Shown here piece after piece: positions 8,078-16,755 of a stretch of DNA of 64,000 nt; position 1 is the stretch's first letter, and each line of letters begins with the position of its first letter. Location of the stretch: NCBI RefSeq assembly GCF_039537005.1, contig NZ_BAAAZR010000002.1, positions 1,013,281-1,077,280 of the forward strand, given 5' to 3'. Under the pieces are notes generated by a model. The model did not search any database. It saw only the letters and a program-made list of their open reading frames with translations, and was not told where the DNA came from. This DNA comes from Sphaerisporangium flaviroseum (GTDB lineage Bacteria; Actinomycetota; Actinomycetes; Streptosporangiales; Streptosporangiaceae). The translations under genes and the position numbers were made by a program.

Positions 8078-9052
8078 ATGGACGGTCCGGCGCGTGCGGG
8101 GCGCTATCGCATCGACGGACTGCTGGGCGACGGCGGCTTCTCCACCGTATGGCTGGGCTACGACGAAGAGCTGGACGCGTCGGTCGCCGTGAAGATACTG
8201 GGGACACACTGGGCCGGTCGCAAGGACGTCAGGAACCGCTTCCTCCAGGAGGCGCGGCTGCTGCGCCGGGCCGACTCGCACCTGCTCGTCCAGGTGTTCG
8301 ACGTCGGTGAGCTGCCCGACGGCCGCCCCTACTTCGTCATGTCCCATGCCGATCGGGGCACGCTCGAAGGCAGGCTCCCCGGCGGACCGCTGCCGCTCGA
8401 CGAGATCGTCCATGTGGCCGGCGCCGTCGCCGACGGGCTCACCGTCCTGCACGACATGGGCGTCGTGCACCGCGACGTCAAGCCGTCCAACGTGCTGATC
8501 CGCACGTCGCCCTCCGGCGGCGAGCGGTTGCTGCTGTCCGACCTGGGAGCCGCCAAGCAGTTCATGACCGCGCAGGGTATGACCGCAGGGCTGGGCACCG
8601 TCGGGTACGCCGCCCCCGAGCAGATGCCGATCGGTCAGGACCTCGACGCGCGCGCCGACGTCTACGGCCTGGGCGCGCTGGTCTACCACCTTCTCGCCGG
8701 GCGCCCGCCCGCCCCGTACGAAGAGCGGATCCTCCCCGGCGCGGGCCGTGCCGACGTGCCGAAGGCGGTCGGCGACGTGGTGATGAAGGCGATCGCCCGC
8801 GACCGGGAAGACCGGTGGCCGTCGGCACGCGCGTTCGCGGACGCGCTGTCGGCCGCCGCCGCACCGCCGGGCGATGCGCGGCCGGGGCGGCGGGCGCCTG
8901 CCCGGCCCTTCCCCGGCCGCGATCGGGCAGGCCTCTCGCGCGGCTCGCCGTGGGCGTCTCCTTTCTGGGCGGCCTGGTGGTGGCGGGCGTGCTTCTCCTG
9001 CCCCCCACCCCGGACGTCCCGGCGGCCTCGCGGGGCACCAGCGGGGGGTTGA
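8078..9052 (+). CDS. Ser/Thr protein kinase (cytoplasmic part; frame lost at the C-terminus)
   Basis: A PknB-type kinase domain fills residues 10-265: glycine loop GDGGFSTVWLG, Lys39 in VAVKIL, HRDVKPSNVL (residues 131-140, catalytic Asp133), DLG (155-157) in place of DFG, and AAPEQ. After about residue 270 the frame reads low-complexity Arg/Pro sequence and stops at 9052. A membrane anchor and an outer domain continue in another frame (see 8926-9612). The likely original gene therefore spans 8078-9612 and carries a frameshift between about 8880 and 8940, from true mutation or sequencing error. It diverges from the FHA gene and probably signals with it. Confidence 0.85.
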   Translation: MDGPARAGRYRIDGLLGDGGFSTVWLGYDEELDASVAVKILGTHWAGRKDVRNRFLQEARLLRRADSHLLVQVFDVGELPDGRPYFVMSHADRGTLEGRLPGGPLPLDEIVHVAGAVADGLTVLHDMGVVHRDVKPSNVLIRTSPSGGERLLLSDLGAAKQFMTAQGMTAGLGTVGYAAPEQMPIGQDLDARADVYGLGALVYHLLAGRPPAPYEERILPGAGRADVPKAVGDVVMKAIARDREDRWPSARAFADALSAAAAPPGDARPGRRAPARPFPGRDRAGLSRGSPWASPFWAAWWWRACFSCPPPRTSRRPRGAPAGG

Positions 9053-9612
9053 GCCCACCCGCCGCCACGGCCTCCCGAAGCATCGCGTCGAGCCCGGCCG
9101 CGGTCGCGGCCGGCCGGAGCCCGGGGGCCGGCACGGCCGCCGACCCGCGCGCCCGGTGGCTGAACCTCGACAGCGGCATCCCTCCGGAGTACCTCGACCT
9201 GATCATCCAGGCCGGCACGATGTGCGACCAGCCTGGCCTGAGCCCTGTCTTCATCGCGGCCGTGCTCAACGCGGAGAGCGGCTTCGACCCGAACCTGTCC
9301 GACCCCGACCTTGACGAGTACGGCATCGCCAGGTGGACCCCCAGGGTCCTGCGGCACTGGCAGCCCGGCGGCCTCAGCAAGCCCGAGCCCAGGCCGCCGT
9401 ACTCACCGGAGCTGTCCATCCCGGCCATGGGCAAGTTCTTCTGCCGGCTCGGCCCGCAGATCGCCTCCATTCCAGGCGACCCGGCGATGAACCTCGTGGG
9501 GCTGTACCGGACCAGCGTCACCACCGTCCGCCAGTACAACGGGGTCCCGCCACAGTGGAGCGACCACGCATACAAGGTCAAGCGGTACATGAACCAGTAC
9601 AACCCCCGCTGA
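8926..9612 (+). pseudogene. Membrane anchor plus transglycosylase-like outer domain of the kinase (shifted frame)
   Basis: In the frame one base off from the kinase, the sequence encodes a transmembrane helix (LAVGVSFLGGLVVAGVLLL), a Pro/Ala/Ser-rich linker, and a domain with the lysozyme-like motif VFIAAVLNAESGFDPNLSD, where the Glu of NAESGFD matches the catalytic Glu of soluble lytic transglycosylases. It ends KVKRYMNQYNPR. No convincing independent start or ribosome site was seen, so I read it as the second half of the kinase gene. An intact protein would be kinase-TM-wall-binding or wall-cleaving domain. Confidence 0.7.
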
Positions 9613-9639
9613 CGGACCGGTTCGGCCACCTCCGTCGCC

Positions 9640-12600
9640 TCAGTGGTCGTGACCGCACGAGACGCGGGCTCTCTCCAGCTCGGCGGGGTGGTTCCACCAG
9701 AAGCCCGCGGTACTCGGGTGGGCGGGCACACGGGCCTTGACCGTGCCACGCACAGCCAGGGCATCGGGGGCGGCCTGGTCGGTCGTCGTGGCGGACGGGT
9801 ACGGCGCGAGCAGCCGCTCGACCGTGTGGTGCCTCCCGCCCACGACGACGGCGGTGACGTTCGCGGCGTCCTCGATGCGGGACAGCGGATCGCCGTCGAC
9901 GATGGCCAGGTCGGCATACATGCCCTTGGCGATCCTGCCCAGCGGCAGGCCGAGGTAGGTCCCGGACGTGCTGGTCGCGGTGATGAGCGTCTCCAGCGGT
10001 GTCAGTCCGTACTTCACCATGGCCCGCAGGTTCATGTGGAGGCTGATCGCGACGTGGTCGATCGGAGCGTCGGTGCCGGCGGTGACGACGCCGCCGCCGC
10101 GGACCATCGCCGCGAGCTGAGCGACCTGGTTGGCCAGATTCGCCCGGCTCGCCGTCTGGTCGGTGGTCTGCGCGGTGGTGACGGTCGCCTGGAGCCTCTG
10201 CATCCGCCAGTTCGGGTAGAGCCGGCGCACCCGCTCGTCGGTGACCAGCGAGGTGTCCTCCCTGTAGAGGGTGGCGGAGCCGAACAGGGTGGGGGTCCGT
10301 GCCATATTCGAGGCGTTGAACATGGAGATGACGTCGGAGTAGGCGGAGCCGACGTTGGTGACGGTGCGCGAGTAGCCGAACCTGTTGGTCGCGCCGACGT
10401 GCTCGGTTCCGTCCCCGCCCATCGCGATGGCCGGGTAGTGGTAGTGGGACGTGACCGGCTTGCCCCTGCGATGCGCCCAGTCGATGACCTCCTTGTGCCA
10501 GACGACGGGCAGCCGCACGTAGCACTTCATCAGGTCGTAGTCGAGGCTCGCGGCCCTTTCCAGCTCCAGCCGCAGTTGCCGGTGGGAGAACGTCGGGCGC
10601 ATGAAGTTGTAGTAGATGCGCGGCCCGTCGACGGCCTCGCCGGTGCCCAGGTAGCGCGGGGCGAGCCGGGCGCCCGACTGGACCGACTCCCGCTCCTCGA
10701 CCATGTGGTAGGCGGGCGAGCCGGGTGAGCGGGTCGTCGTGACGCCGAGCGCGAGCCACAGCGGCCCCTGCCGGGAGCCGTAGGCGTAGCCCTGCATCTC
10801 GCGGTGGTGGTGGATGTCGATCAGGCCGGGCATGACGAACCTGTCACGGGCGTCGACGAGGGTGCCGGACCGCCCCTCCCGGTGCGGCTCGATCGCGGCG
10901 ATGCGCTGGCCGCGCACGATGATGTCGACGTCGCGGACCACGGTCGCGGAGACGCCGTCCCACATGCGGCCGGCGTGCACGACGACCTGGTCGGGGCCGC
11001 GGTCGTTGCGCCAGGACAGCTGGACGGGGATGGACCGGCCGGGCCCGCCGTCGACGCGGACGGTCTTCAGCCGCCCGCCGTTGAGGTAGAGCAGCGTGGC
11101 CGAGTCGCCGGACCAGGCCGGGGCGTCGGACAGCTCTCGCGTGACCTGGCGGGCAGGGCCCGCGGGCCGTCCGGTCTTGTCCACCGGCAGCACCCACAGA
11201 AGCGATTCCATGGCGAAGGCGAGCATGGTGCCGTCTGGTGACCACACGGGGCCGTCGTCGCCGCGGGTCTGCAGGGATCGGTGCGGGGCCGGGTCGACGT
11301 ACGTACCGGCACCTGTCGCCCGGTCCACAAGAAGGATCTTGGACAGGCCCTCACGGTAGCGACGCGAGTACGGCACGACCGCCGCCAAGGCGATCGTCTT
11401 CCCGTCCGGCGACCAGGTCGGCCGGCCCGGTTCGAAGGTCGCGTCGAAGACCTTCTGGATGTCGCCGGTGGCGACGTCCAGGACCCACAGCGCGCCGTCC
11501 TGGTCCAGATAGGCGATCTCATCGCCGCTCGGCGACCACCGGACCGACTGGGCGGCGGAGTTCGTCAGATGAGTCAGCTGCCGGTCGGTGCCGGTGGCGA
11601 GGTCGCGGACCCAGATGTTCAGTGTGCCGGTGCGGTCGGTGACGTACGCGAGCCGCCGCCCGTCCGGGGAGAAGTCCGGGTCGGCCTTCCACCACCGGTC
11701 GCGGAACAGCGGGGTCGGCCTGTGCCCGATCCGCATCAGGTAGATGTCGTTGAGGGCGCGGAAGGCGACGGTGGAGCCGTCCGGGGACATGGTGGGGCTG
11801 CCGATGCCGACGACCGGAAAAGACCCGGGCGCGTCGAACACGCGGACGCTCTTCCGGTACTTCGGGGTCGTCGCGGTCAGTGCGGCGGTGAAGCCGACCG
11901 TGCCGGCGGACGTGGAGCCGAGGCGGCGGGTCCGGATGGTGCCGGCGGAGGTGTAGAAGTAGCGTCCGTCCGAGGTGAACCTGGCCCTGAACGGGAAGAC
12001 CTCCTCGCCGGTGACGAGCGTGCCCGCGGTGCCGGCCAGTTCGTTCACGCCGTCGTGGAAGAGGTGGTAGGCGATGTCGGTCCCGTTCGGCATCCAGGAC
12101 GGCTGGTGGATGATCTGGCCGGCGGGGACGGTGACCGCGGTGCTGCGGGCGCCGGTGGCCACGTCCACGACGTCGACCCTGGTGTCGGCGACGACGAACG
12201 CGATCTTGCTTCCGTCGGGCGACCAGGCCGGCTCGTACTCCTCGGCGCTGGTGTCGGTCAGGACGCGGCTCGCACCGGTGGCGACGTCGAGCAGGTGGAT
12301 GCCGTACCTGCCGCCCGCGTCGGACGAGTAGGCGATGGTGCGCCCGTCCGGGCTGTACCGGGGCTCGCGATGGTCGAACGGCCCGGTGGTCAGCCGGCGG
12401 ATCGCGGACCCGTCAGGCCTGATCGTCCACAGGTCGAAGACACCCTCGCGGTACGACTGGAACACGATGGTGTACCCATCGGGGGACCAGTCGGGCTGGG
12501 CGATGTCGTACAGGTCGCTGGTGAGCCGGCGGGCGGTGCCGCCGGAGGCGGAGCAGATCCACAGGACGCCGAGCATGTCCAGAGCCAGCATGCGGCCGTC

Positions 12601-12813
12601 GGGGGAGAGCGCGACGGCGAAGTCGGTGCCCGACGCGACGGAGGTGCCGCCACCGCCGCGCGCGTCGTCGGCTCGGGCATTGGTGGCGGTGGCGGGGATG
12701 AACGCGCCCGCAAGGGCCGCTCCAGTGCCGGCCAGGACCGCACGGCGAGATGGGTGGAACGCCGGCCCGGTGGCGGGGACGGGTGCGTTAGGGGAGGTAG
12801 GGGCGGGGGACAT
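9640..12813 (-). CDS. Tat-exported beta-propeller/amidohydrolase
   Basis: The 1057-aa product starts with a twin-arginine signal (HPSRRAVLAGTGAALAGAF). Residues about 60-590 hold TolB/WD40-like PD40 repeats with recurring WSPDG, YSPDG and FSPDG motifs, forming one or two propellers. The C-terminal roughly 430 residues are an amidohydrolase: strand VVHAGRMWDGVSATVVRD, metal motif GLIDIHHH (His668-670), SHYHYPA and TAGTDAPIDH. Similar fusions are annotated as amidohydrolases or Tricorn-like proteins; the substrate is unknown. AGGAGG lies 12 nt before the ATG. The gene faces the frameshifted kinase at its 3' end. Confidence 0.88.
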   Translation of the reverse strand: MSPAPTSPNAPVPATGPAFHPSRRAVLAGTGAALAGAFIPATATNARADDARGGGGTSVASGTDFAVALSPDGRMLALDMLGVLWICSASGGTARRLTSDLYDIAQPDWSPDGYTIVFQSYREGVFDLWTIRPDGSAIRRLTTGPFDHREPRYSPDGRTIAYSSDAGGRYGIHLLDVATGASRVLTDTSAEEYEPAWSPDGSKIAFVVADTRVDVVDVATGARSTAVTVPAGQIIHQPSWMPNGTDIAYHLFHDGVNELAGTAGTLVTGEEVFPFRARFTSDGRYFYTSAGTIRTRRLGSTSAGTVGFTAALTATTPKYRKSVRVFDAPGSFPVVGIGSPTMSPDGSTVAFRALNDIYLMRIGHRPTPLFRDRWWKADPDFSPDGRRLAYVTDRTGTLNIWVRDLATGTDRQLTHLTNSAAQSVRWSPSGDEIAYLDQDGALWVLDVATGDIQKVFDATFEPGRPTWSPDGKTIALAAVVPYSRRYREGLSKILLVDRATGAGTYVDPAPHRSLQTRGDDGPVWSPDGTMLAFAMESLLWVLPVDKTGRPAGPARQVTRELSDAPAWSGDSATLLYLNGGRLKTVRVDGGPGRSIPVQLSWRNDRGPDQVVVHAGRMWDGVSATVVRDVDIIVRGQRIAAIEPHREGRSGTLVDARDRFVMPGLIDIHHHREMQGYAYGSRQGPLWLALGVTTTRSPGSPAYHMVEERESVQSGARLAPRYLGTGEAVDGPRIYYNFMRPTFSHRQLRLELERAASLDYDLMKCYVRLPVVWHKEVIDWAHRRGKPVTSHYHYPAIAMGGDGTEHVGATNRFGYSRTVTNVGSAYSDVISMFNASNMARTPTLFGSATLYREDTSLVTDERVRRLYPNWRMQRLQATVTTAQTTDQTASRANLANQVAQLAAMVRGGGVVTAGTDAPIDHVAISLHMNLRAMVKYGLTPLETLITATSTSGTYLGLPLGRIAKGMYADLAIVDGDPLSRIEDAANVTAVVVGGRHHTVERLLAPYPSATTTDQAAPDALAVRGTVKARVPAHPSTAGFWWNHPAELERARVSCGHDH

Positions 12814-13257
12814 TACGACTTTTCCTCCTACACTGCACGTCGCCTGACAAACGCGATGGTCCCGTCAATCATGACTTCGAACCCGATCTCTGACAGGACC
12901 ATGCGGCACTCCGTGCGGTGAGTGGGCGCCGGTTGCCGCCCAGCGGCACGATGCCGAGCGGCCGCCATATCCCCATGGGCCGCCGGGGCGGCGCATCGTC
13001 CCGGAGACCGCGTTTCCACGCCACGAACCACATGGACGTCCCGTTTTGGGCCTTGTACGGCATTGAAGTCGGGGCTACGATCGCGACGACTCTTAGGAAA
13101 CTTTCCTATAAGAACTCGGATCGCAGACCGTCCCGTCCGGCCTCGCCCCTCGTCAAGGCCGCCGGGTGGAGCCGGCGTTCGGGGAAGCCGCCGCCCCTTC
13201 CGTCCGCCATCGATGCCCGGTGACCCCCGTGCACCTGGGCGCTAGAAGGGTCTACCC
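12814..13257. other. Intergenic control region of the amidohydrolase and chitinase genes
   Basis: This 444-bp divergent region holds no gene I can support. Its only clear signal is the TAGGAAACTTTCCTA palindrome at 13094-13108. Confidence 0.6.
13094..13108. promoter_or_regulatory. Palindromic operator candidate upstream of chitinase
   Basis: TAGGAAA-C-TTTCCTA is a perfect 15-bp palindrome, 150 bp before the chitinase start. Its GAAANTTTC core recurs upstream of the convergent sugar importer (18272-18282), suggesting a common LacI/ROK/GntR-type regulator. Confidence 0.5.
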
Positions 13258-14799
13258 ATGAAACGAACCCCCCGCCTTCTGGCACTGGCAGTTTCGCTGT
13301 TGCTGGCGGTCATAGGCGTCCTGGTCACGCAGACGTCGGCTCAGGCCGCCAACCTCCTGGCGAATCCGGGCTTCGAGACCGGCTCCCTTTCCCCCTGGAC
13401 CTGCACCGGTGGGCTCGGTTCGGCGGTCAACTCCCCGGTCCGCTCCGGCACGAAGGCGCTCGCCGGCGCGGCGAGCGCCTCCGACAACGCCCAGTGCACC
13501 CAGTCGGTGACCGTCAGGCCGAGCACCGCCTACACGTTGACCGCCTGGGTTCGTGGCGATTACGTCTACCTCGGCGTGAACGGCGGCGGGTCCACCTGGA
13601 CCTCGTCGGCGACGTACACGCAGCTCTCTGTCGCCTTCACCACCGCGGCCGGCCAGACCACCGCCGTGGTCTACCTGCACGGATGGTACGGGCAGGGCAC
13701 GTACTACGCCGATGACGTCAGCTTCGACGGGCCGGGAGCCCCCCCGTCGAGCACCCCCACCCCCACTGCGACACCCACGCCGACACCCACGCCGACGCCC
13801 ACGCCGACACCCACGGTGACGCCCACTCCCACGCCGACGGGTGGCACGTGCGCGGTGAAGTCAAGGCCGGCGGGCAAGGTTCTTCAGGGGTACTGGGAGA
13901 ACTGGGACGGCGCGTCGAATGGTGTGCACCCGCCGCTCGGCTGGATCCCGATCACCGACTCGCGCATCAAGGCCCATGGCTACAACGTGATCAACGCGGC
14001 GTTCCCGGTCATCCGCTCCGATGGAACCGTCCTGTGGGAAGACGGCATGGACTCCACCGTCAAGGTCGCGACCCCGGCCGAAATGTGCCAGGCCAAGGCC
14101 GCCGGTCTGACGATCCTGATGTCCATCGGCGGAGCGACCGCCGGCATCGACCTGAGCTCCAGCGCCGTGGCCGACCGCTTCGTCGCCACGGTCGTGCCGA
14201 TCCTCAAGCGCTACAACTTCGACGGCATCGACATCGACATCGAGACCGGCCTCACCGGCAGCGGCACCATCGGCCAGTTGTCCCCGTCCCAGGCCAATCT
14301 CATCCGTATCATCGACGGCGTTCTCGCCCAGATGCCGTCCAACTTCGGCCTGACCATGGCACCCGAGACGGCGTACGTCACCGGGGGCAGCGTCACCTAC
14401 GGCTCGATCTGGGGAGCGTACCTGCCGATCATCAAGAAGTACGCCGACAACGGCCGCCTGTGGTGGCTCAACATGCAGTACTACAACGGAAGCATGTACG
14501 GCTGCTCCGGTGACTCCTACTCCGCGGGCACGGTTCAGGGGTTCACCGCCCAGACCACCTGCCTGAACAACGGCCTGGTCATCCAGGGCACGACGATCAG
14601 GGTCCCCTATGACAAGCAGGTCCCCGGTCTGCCCGCCCAGAGCGGAGCCGGAGGCGGCTACATGGCGCCCTCTCTGGTGTCCCAGAGCTGGAACGCCTTC
14701 AGCGGCAGCCTCAAGGGCCTGATGACCTGGTCCATCAACTGGGACGGATCGAAGGGCTGGACCTTCGGCGACAACGTCAAGGCACTCCAAGGCCGCTAG
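13258..14799 (+). CDS. Secreted GH18 chitinase with carbohydrate-binding module
   Basis: The 513-aa product has a signal peptide (MKRTPRLLALAVSLLLAVIG, cleaved near AQAA), a CBM-type jelly-roll (NLLANPGFETGSLSPW to YYADDVSFDGP), a Thr-Pro linker (about residues 163-195), and a GH18 catalytic domain. The catalytic motif DGIDIDIE occupies residues 322-329 with Glu329 as acid; MSIGGATAG and MTWSINWDG are further family signatures. GH18 chitinases cleave chitin with substrate-assisted catalysis. The gene is convergent with a sugar ABC importer, a setting that suggests chitin-oligomer or related glycan use. The ATG has only a weak AGAAGGG upstream. Confidence 0.93.
   Translation: MKRTPRLLALAVSLLLAVIGVLVTQTSAQAANLLANPGFETGSLSPWTCTGGLGSAVNSPVRSGTKALAGAASASDNAQCTQSVTVRPSTAYTLTAWVRGDYVYLGVNGGGSTWTSSATYTQLSVAFTTAAGQTTAVVYLHGWYGQGTYYADDVSFDGPGAPPSSTPTPTATPTPTPTPTPTPTPTVTPTPTPTGGTCAVKSRPAGKVLQGYWENWDGASNGVHPPLGWIPITDSRIKAHGYNVINAAFPVIRSDGTVLWEDGMDSTVKVATPAEMCQAKAAGLTILMSIGGATAGIDLSSSAVADRFVATVVPILKRYNFDGIDIDIETGLTGSGTIGQLSPSQANLIRIIDGVLAQMPSNFGLTMAPETAYVTGGSVTYGSIWGAYLPIIKKYADNGRLWWLNMQYYNGSMYGCSGDSYSAGTVQGFTAQTTCLNNGLVIQGTTIRVPYDKQVPGLPAQSGAGGGYMAPSLVSQSWNAFSGSLKGLMTWSINWDGSKGWTFGDNVKALQGR
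13747..13840 (+). repeat. Thr-Pro linker repeat
   Basis: Tandem ACGCC(G/C)ACACCC-type 6-12-bp units encode the (TP)n linker joining the binding module to the GH18 domain. Such repeats are prone to length change. Confidence 0.8.
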
Positions 14800-14809
14800 C
14801 GCCGGTCCT

Positions 14810-14846
14810 GCCCCGGGCGGCCCCGGACCCCGCGGCCGCCCGGGGC
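14810..14846. terminator. Bidirectional terminator
   Basis: A perfect 13-bp GC-rich stem with an 11-nt loop lies between the convergent chitinase and permease genes. Confidence 0.8.
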
Positions 14847-14865
14847 CCGGTGAGCGGCGGTGGCC

Positions 14866-15708
14866 TCAGCCCTTGAAGGCGCCGTCCATGATCCCGGCCA
14901 CCATGCGCCGGCCGACGAAGACGAACAGGACGATCAGCGGGAGGGTGGCGAGGAAGGATCCGGACATGGCGAGCCCGAGGTCGATGCTGAAGCTGTTCTG
15001 CAGGGCTTTGATCGCGATCTGGACGGTGTACATCTCCGGCGACTTGAGCACCACGAACGGCCAGAAGAAGTCGTTCCAGGCGTAGACGAACCCGAGCAGG
15101 CCGAGCACGAACGCGGCCGGGCGCACCAGGGGGAACGCGATGCGCCAGAAGATCTGCCAGGTGGTCGCCCCGTCGATGCGGGCCGCCTGGAGGATCTCGT
15201 CGCTGATGGCATTGGCCATGTGCTGGCGCATCCAGAAGATGCCGAACGCGTTGGCCAGACCGGGAATGATCAGCGCCTGCAACGTGTCCACCCAGCCCAG
15301 CGATGAGATGATCATGTACTGCGGGACGATGGCGAGCTGGGTCGGCACGGTCATGGTGAGGACGACGAGCAGGAACAGCGCATCGCGTCCCCGGAAGCGC
15401 AGTTTGGCGAACGCGAAACCGGCCAGCGCGCACAGTACCGCCTGACCTACGCCGATCGTCCCGGACACGACCAGACTGTTGATCACCGAACGGACGAACG
15501 GCACGGTGGAGAAGACCAGACCCGCGAGGTGGAAGAAGTTGCCGCCGGGCACGATCTCGGGCGGCAGGTTCGTGGCCGTCGCGGTGTCGGTGGTGGCGAC
15601 GACGAACATCCAGTAGAGGGGGAACACACAGGCGAACACGGCCAGGGCCAGCAGAGCGTAGACCCACCATCGGAGGCGGTCGCCGGACCGCGGCTTCGTC
15701 CTACTCAT
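14866..15708 (-). CDS. Sugar ABC transporter permease (MalG type)
   Basis: The 280-aa inner-membrane protein has about six transmembrane helices, starting with WWVYALLALAVFACVFPLYW. The cytoplasmic EAA loop reads EILQAARIDGATTWQIFWRI, the contact site for the ATPase. It is the last gene of a three-gene import operon (binding protein, MalF-type, MalG-type), 9 bp after the upstream permease. No ATPase is encoded here, so a shared MsiK-like ATPase elsewhere is the usual actinobacterial solution; this is inference. Confidence 0.92.
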   Translation of the reverse strand: MSRTKPRSGDRLRWWVYALLALAVFACVFPLYWMFVVATTDTATATNLPPEIVPGGNFFHLAGLVFSTVPFVRSVINSLVVSGTIGVGQAVLCALAGFAFAKLRFRGRDALFLLVVLTMTVPTQLAIVPQYMIISSLGWVDTLQALIIPGLANAFGIFWMRQHMANAISDEILQAARIDGATTWQIFWRIAFPLVRPAAFVLGLLGFVYAWNDFFWPFVVLKSPEMYTVQIAIKALQNSFSIDLGLAMSGSFLATLPLIVLFVFVGRRMVAGIMDGAFKG

Positions 15709-15717
15709 GATCGCTCC

Positions 15718-16686
15718 TCATCCCCGCTCCGGCCGGATGCGGGTGGACAGCAGGTAGTTGAGCCAGGCGAACACGATGACCATGACGAACAGCGCCACGC
15801 CGATGGCCGCGGCGTAACCGAACTTGAACTGGGTGAATCCCTGCTCGAACAGGAAGAGGGTCAGCGTCTGGCACTGGCGGATCGGCCCGCAGGTGTTCGG
15901 CGCGCTCCGGGAGATGAGCAGGGGCTCGGTGAAGATCTGCAACCCGTAGATGGTCGAGGTCACGATGGTGAACACGATGACCGGCCGCAGCGCGGGGATG
16001 GAGATGTGCACGAACTGCCGCAGGCTGCCGGCGCCGTCGACGGCGGCAGCCTCGTAGATCGTCCGGGGGACGGCCTGCAGGGACGCGAGGTAGAGCAGCG
16101 TCGTATAGCCGAACCACCGCCAGGTGACCATCACGGCGATCAGCGCGTGGCTGCCCGCCACCGACTGGATGAAGTCGATGGGCCCGATGCCCACCAGGCC
16201 GAGCAGCCAGTTCAGCAGCCCGTAGTCACGGTCGAACATCTGGGCGAAGACGATCGCGGTGGCGGCCACCGAGGTGATGTACGGCACGAGCATCGACATG
16301 CGGAAGAGCACCGCGAAGCGCAGCCGGACGTGGTTGAGCAGGTGCGCCAGCACGAGCGCCACCAGCAGCTGCGGCACGGTCGACAGCGCCCAGATGCTGA
16401 TGGTGTTGCGCGCCGCGTTCCAGAACCGCACGTCCTGGAACAGCCGGGTGAAGTTGTCCACCCCGATGAACACGTGCTCGCCGATCGGGTTCCAGTCGAA
16501 CAACGCCACGTAGAAGGTGAACAGCAGCGGGATGAGGCCGAAAATCGCGAAGAGCACGAAGAACGGGGCGATGTAGGCGTAGGGGGCCGCGAACTCGGTG
16601 AGGCGGCCCCGCCTGGTCTCCACCGGCGCCGGCGGAGGCGGGGCCTCCTTGGTGAGGCTGATGCTCGTCGTCACGGGTGTGGTCAC
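15718..16686 (-). CDS. Sugar ABC transporter permease (MalF type)
   Basis: The 322-aa membrane protein has a basic cytoplasmic N-terminus, a first helix at APYAYIAPFFVLFAIFGLIP and an EAA loop TIYEAAAVDGAGSLRQFVHI. It forms the heteromeric channel with the MalG-type protein downstream and works with the lipoprotein encoded 69 bp upstream. The insertion near RSAPNTCGPIRQCQTLTLFL contains two Cys residues in an extracytoplasmic loop, perhaps a disulfide. Confidence 0.92.
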   Translation of the reverse strand: MTTPVTTSISLTKEAPPPPAPVETRRGRLTEFAAPYAYIAPFFVLFAIFGLIPLLFTFYVALFDWNPIGEHVFIGVDNFTRLFQDVRFWNAARNTISIWALSTVPQLLVALVLAHLLNHVRLRFAVLFRMSMLVPYITSVAATAIVFAQMFDRDYGLLNWLLGLVGIGPIDFIQSVAGSHALIAVMVTWRWFGYTTLLYLASLQAVPRTIYEAAAVDGAGSLRQFVHISIPALRPVIVFTIVTSTIYGLQIFTEPLLISRSAPNTCGPIRQCQTLTLFLFEQGFTQFKFGYAAAIGVALFVMVIVFAWLNYLLSTRIRPERG

Positions 16687-16755
16687 TTCCCCGTCGCCGG
16701 TGCCGGGCGTCCGGGACGCCCCGGCACCGGCGGCGCTCGTGGCAGGAGGGAGGTC

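Noticed and set aside
13747..13840. CRISPR-like short repeats
   Set aside because: The units are 6-12 bp, in frame, without spacers, and encode the Thr-Pro linker of the chitinase.
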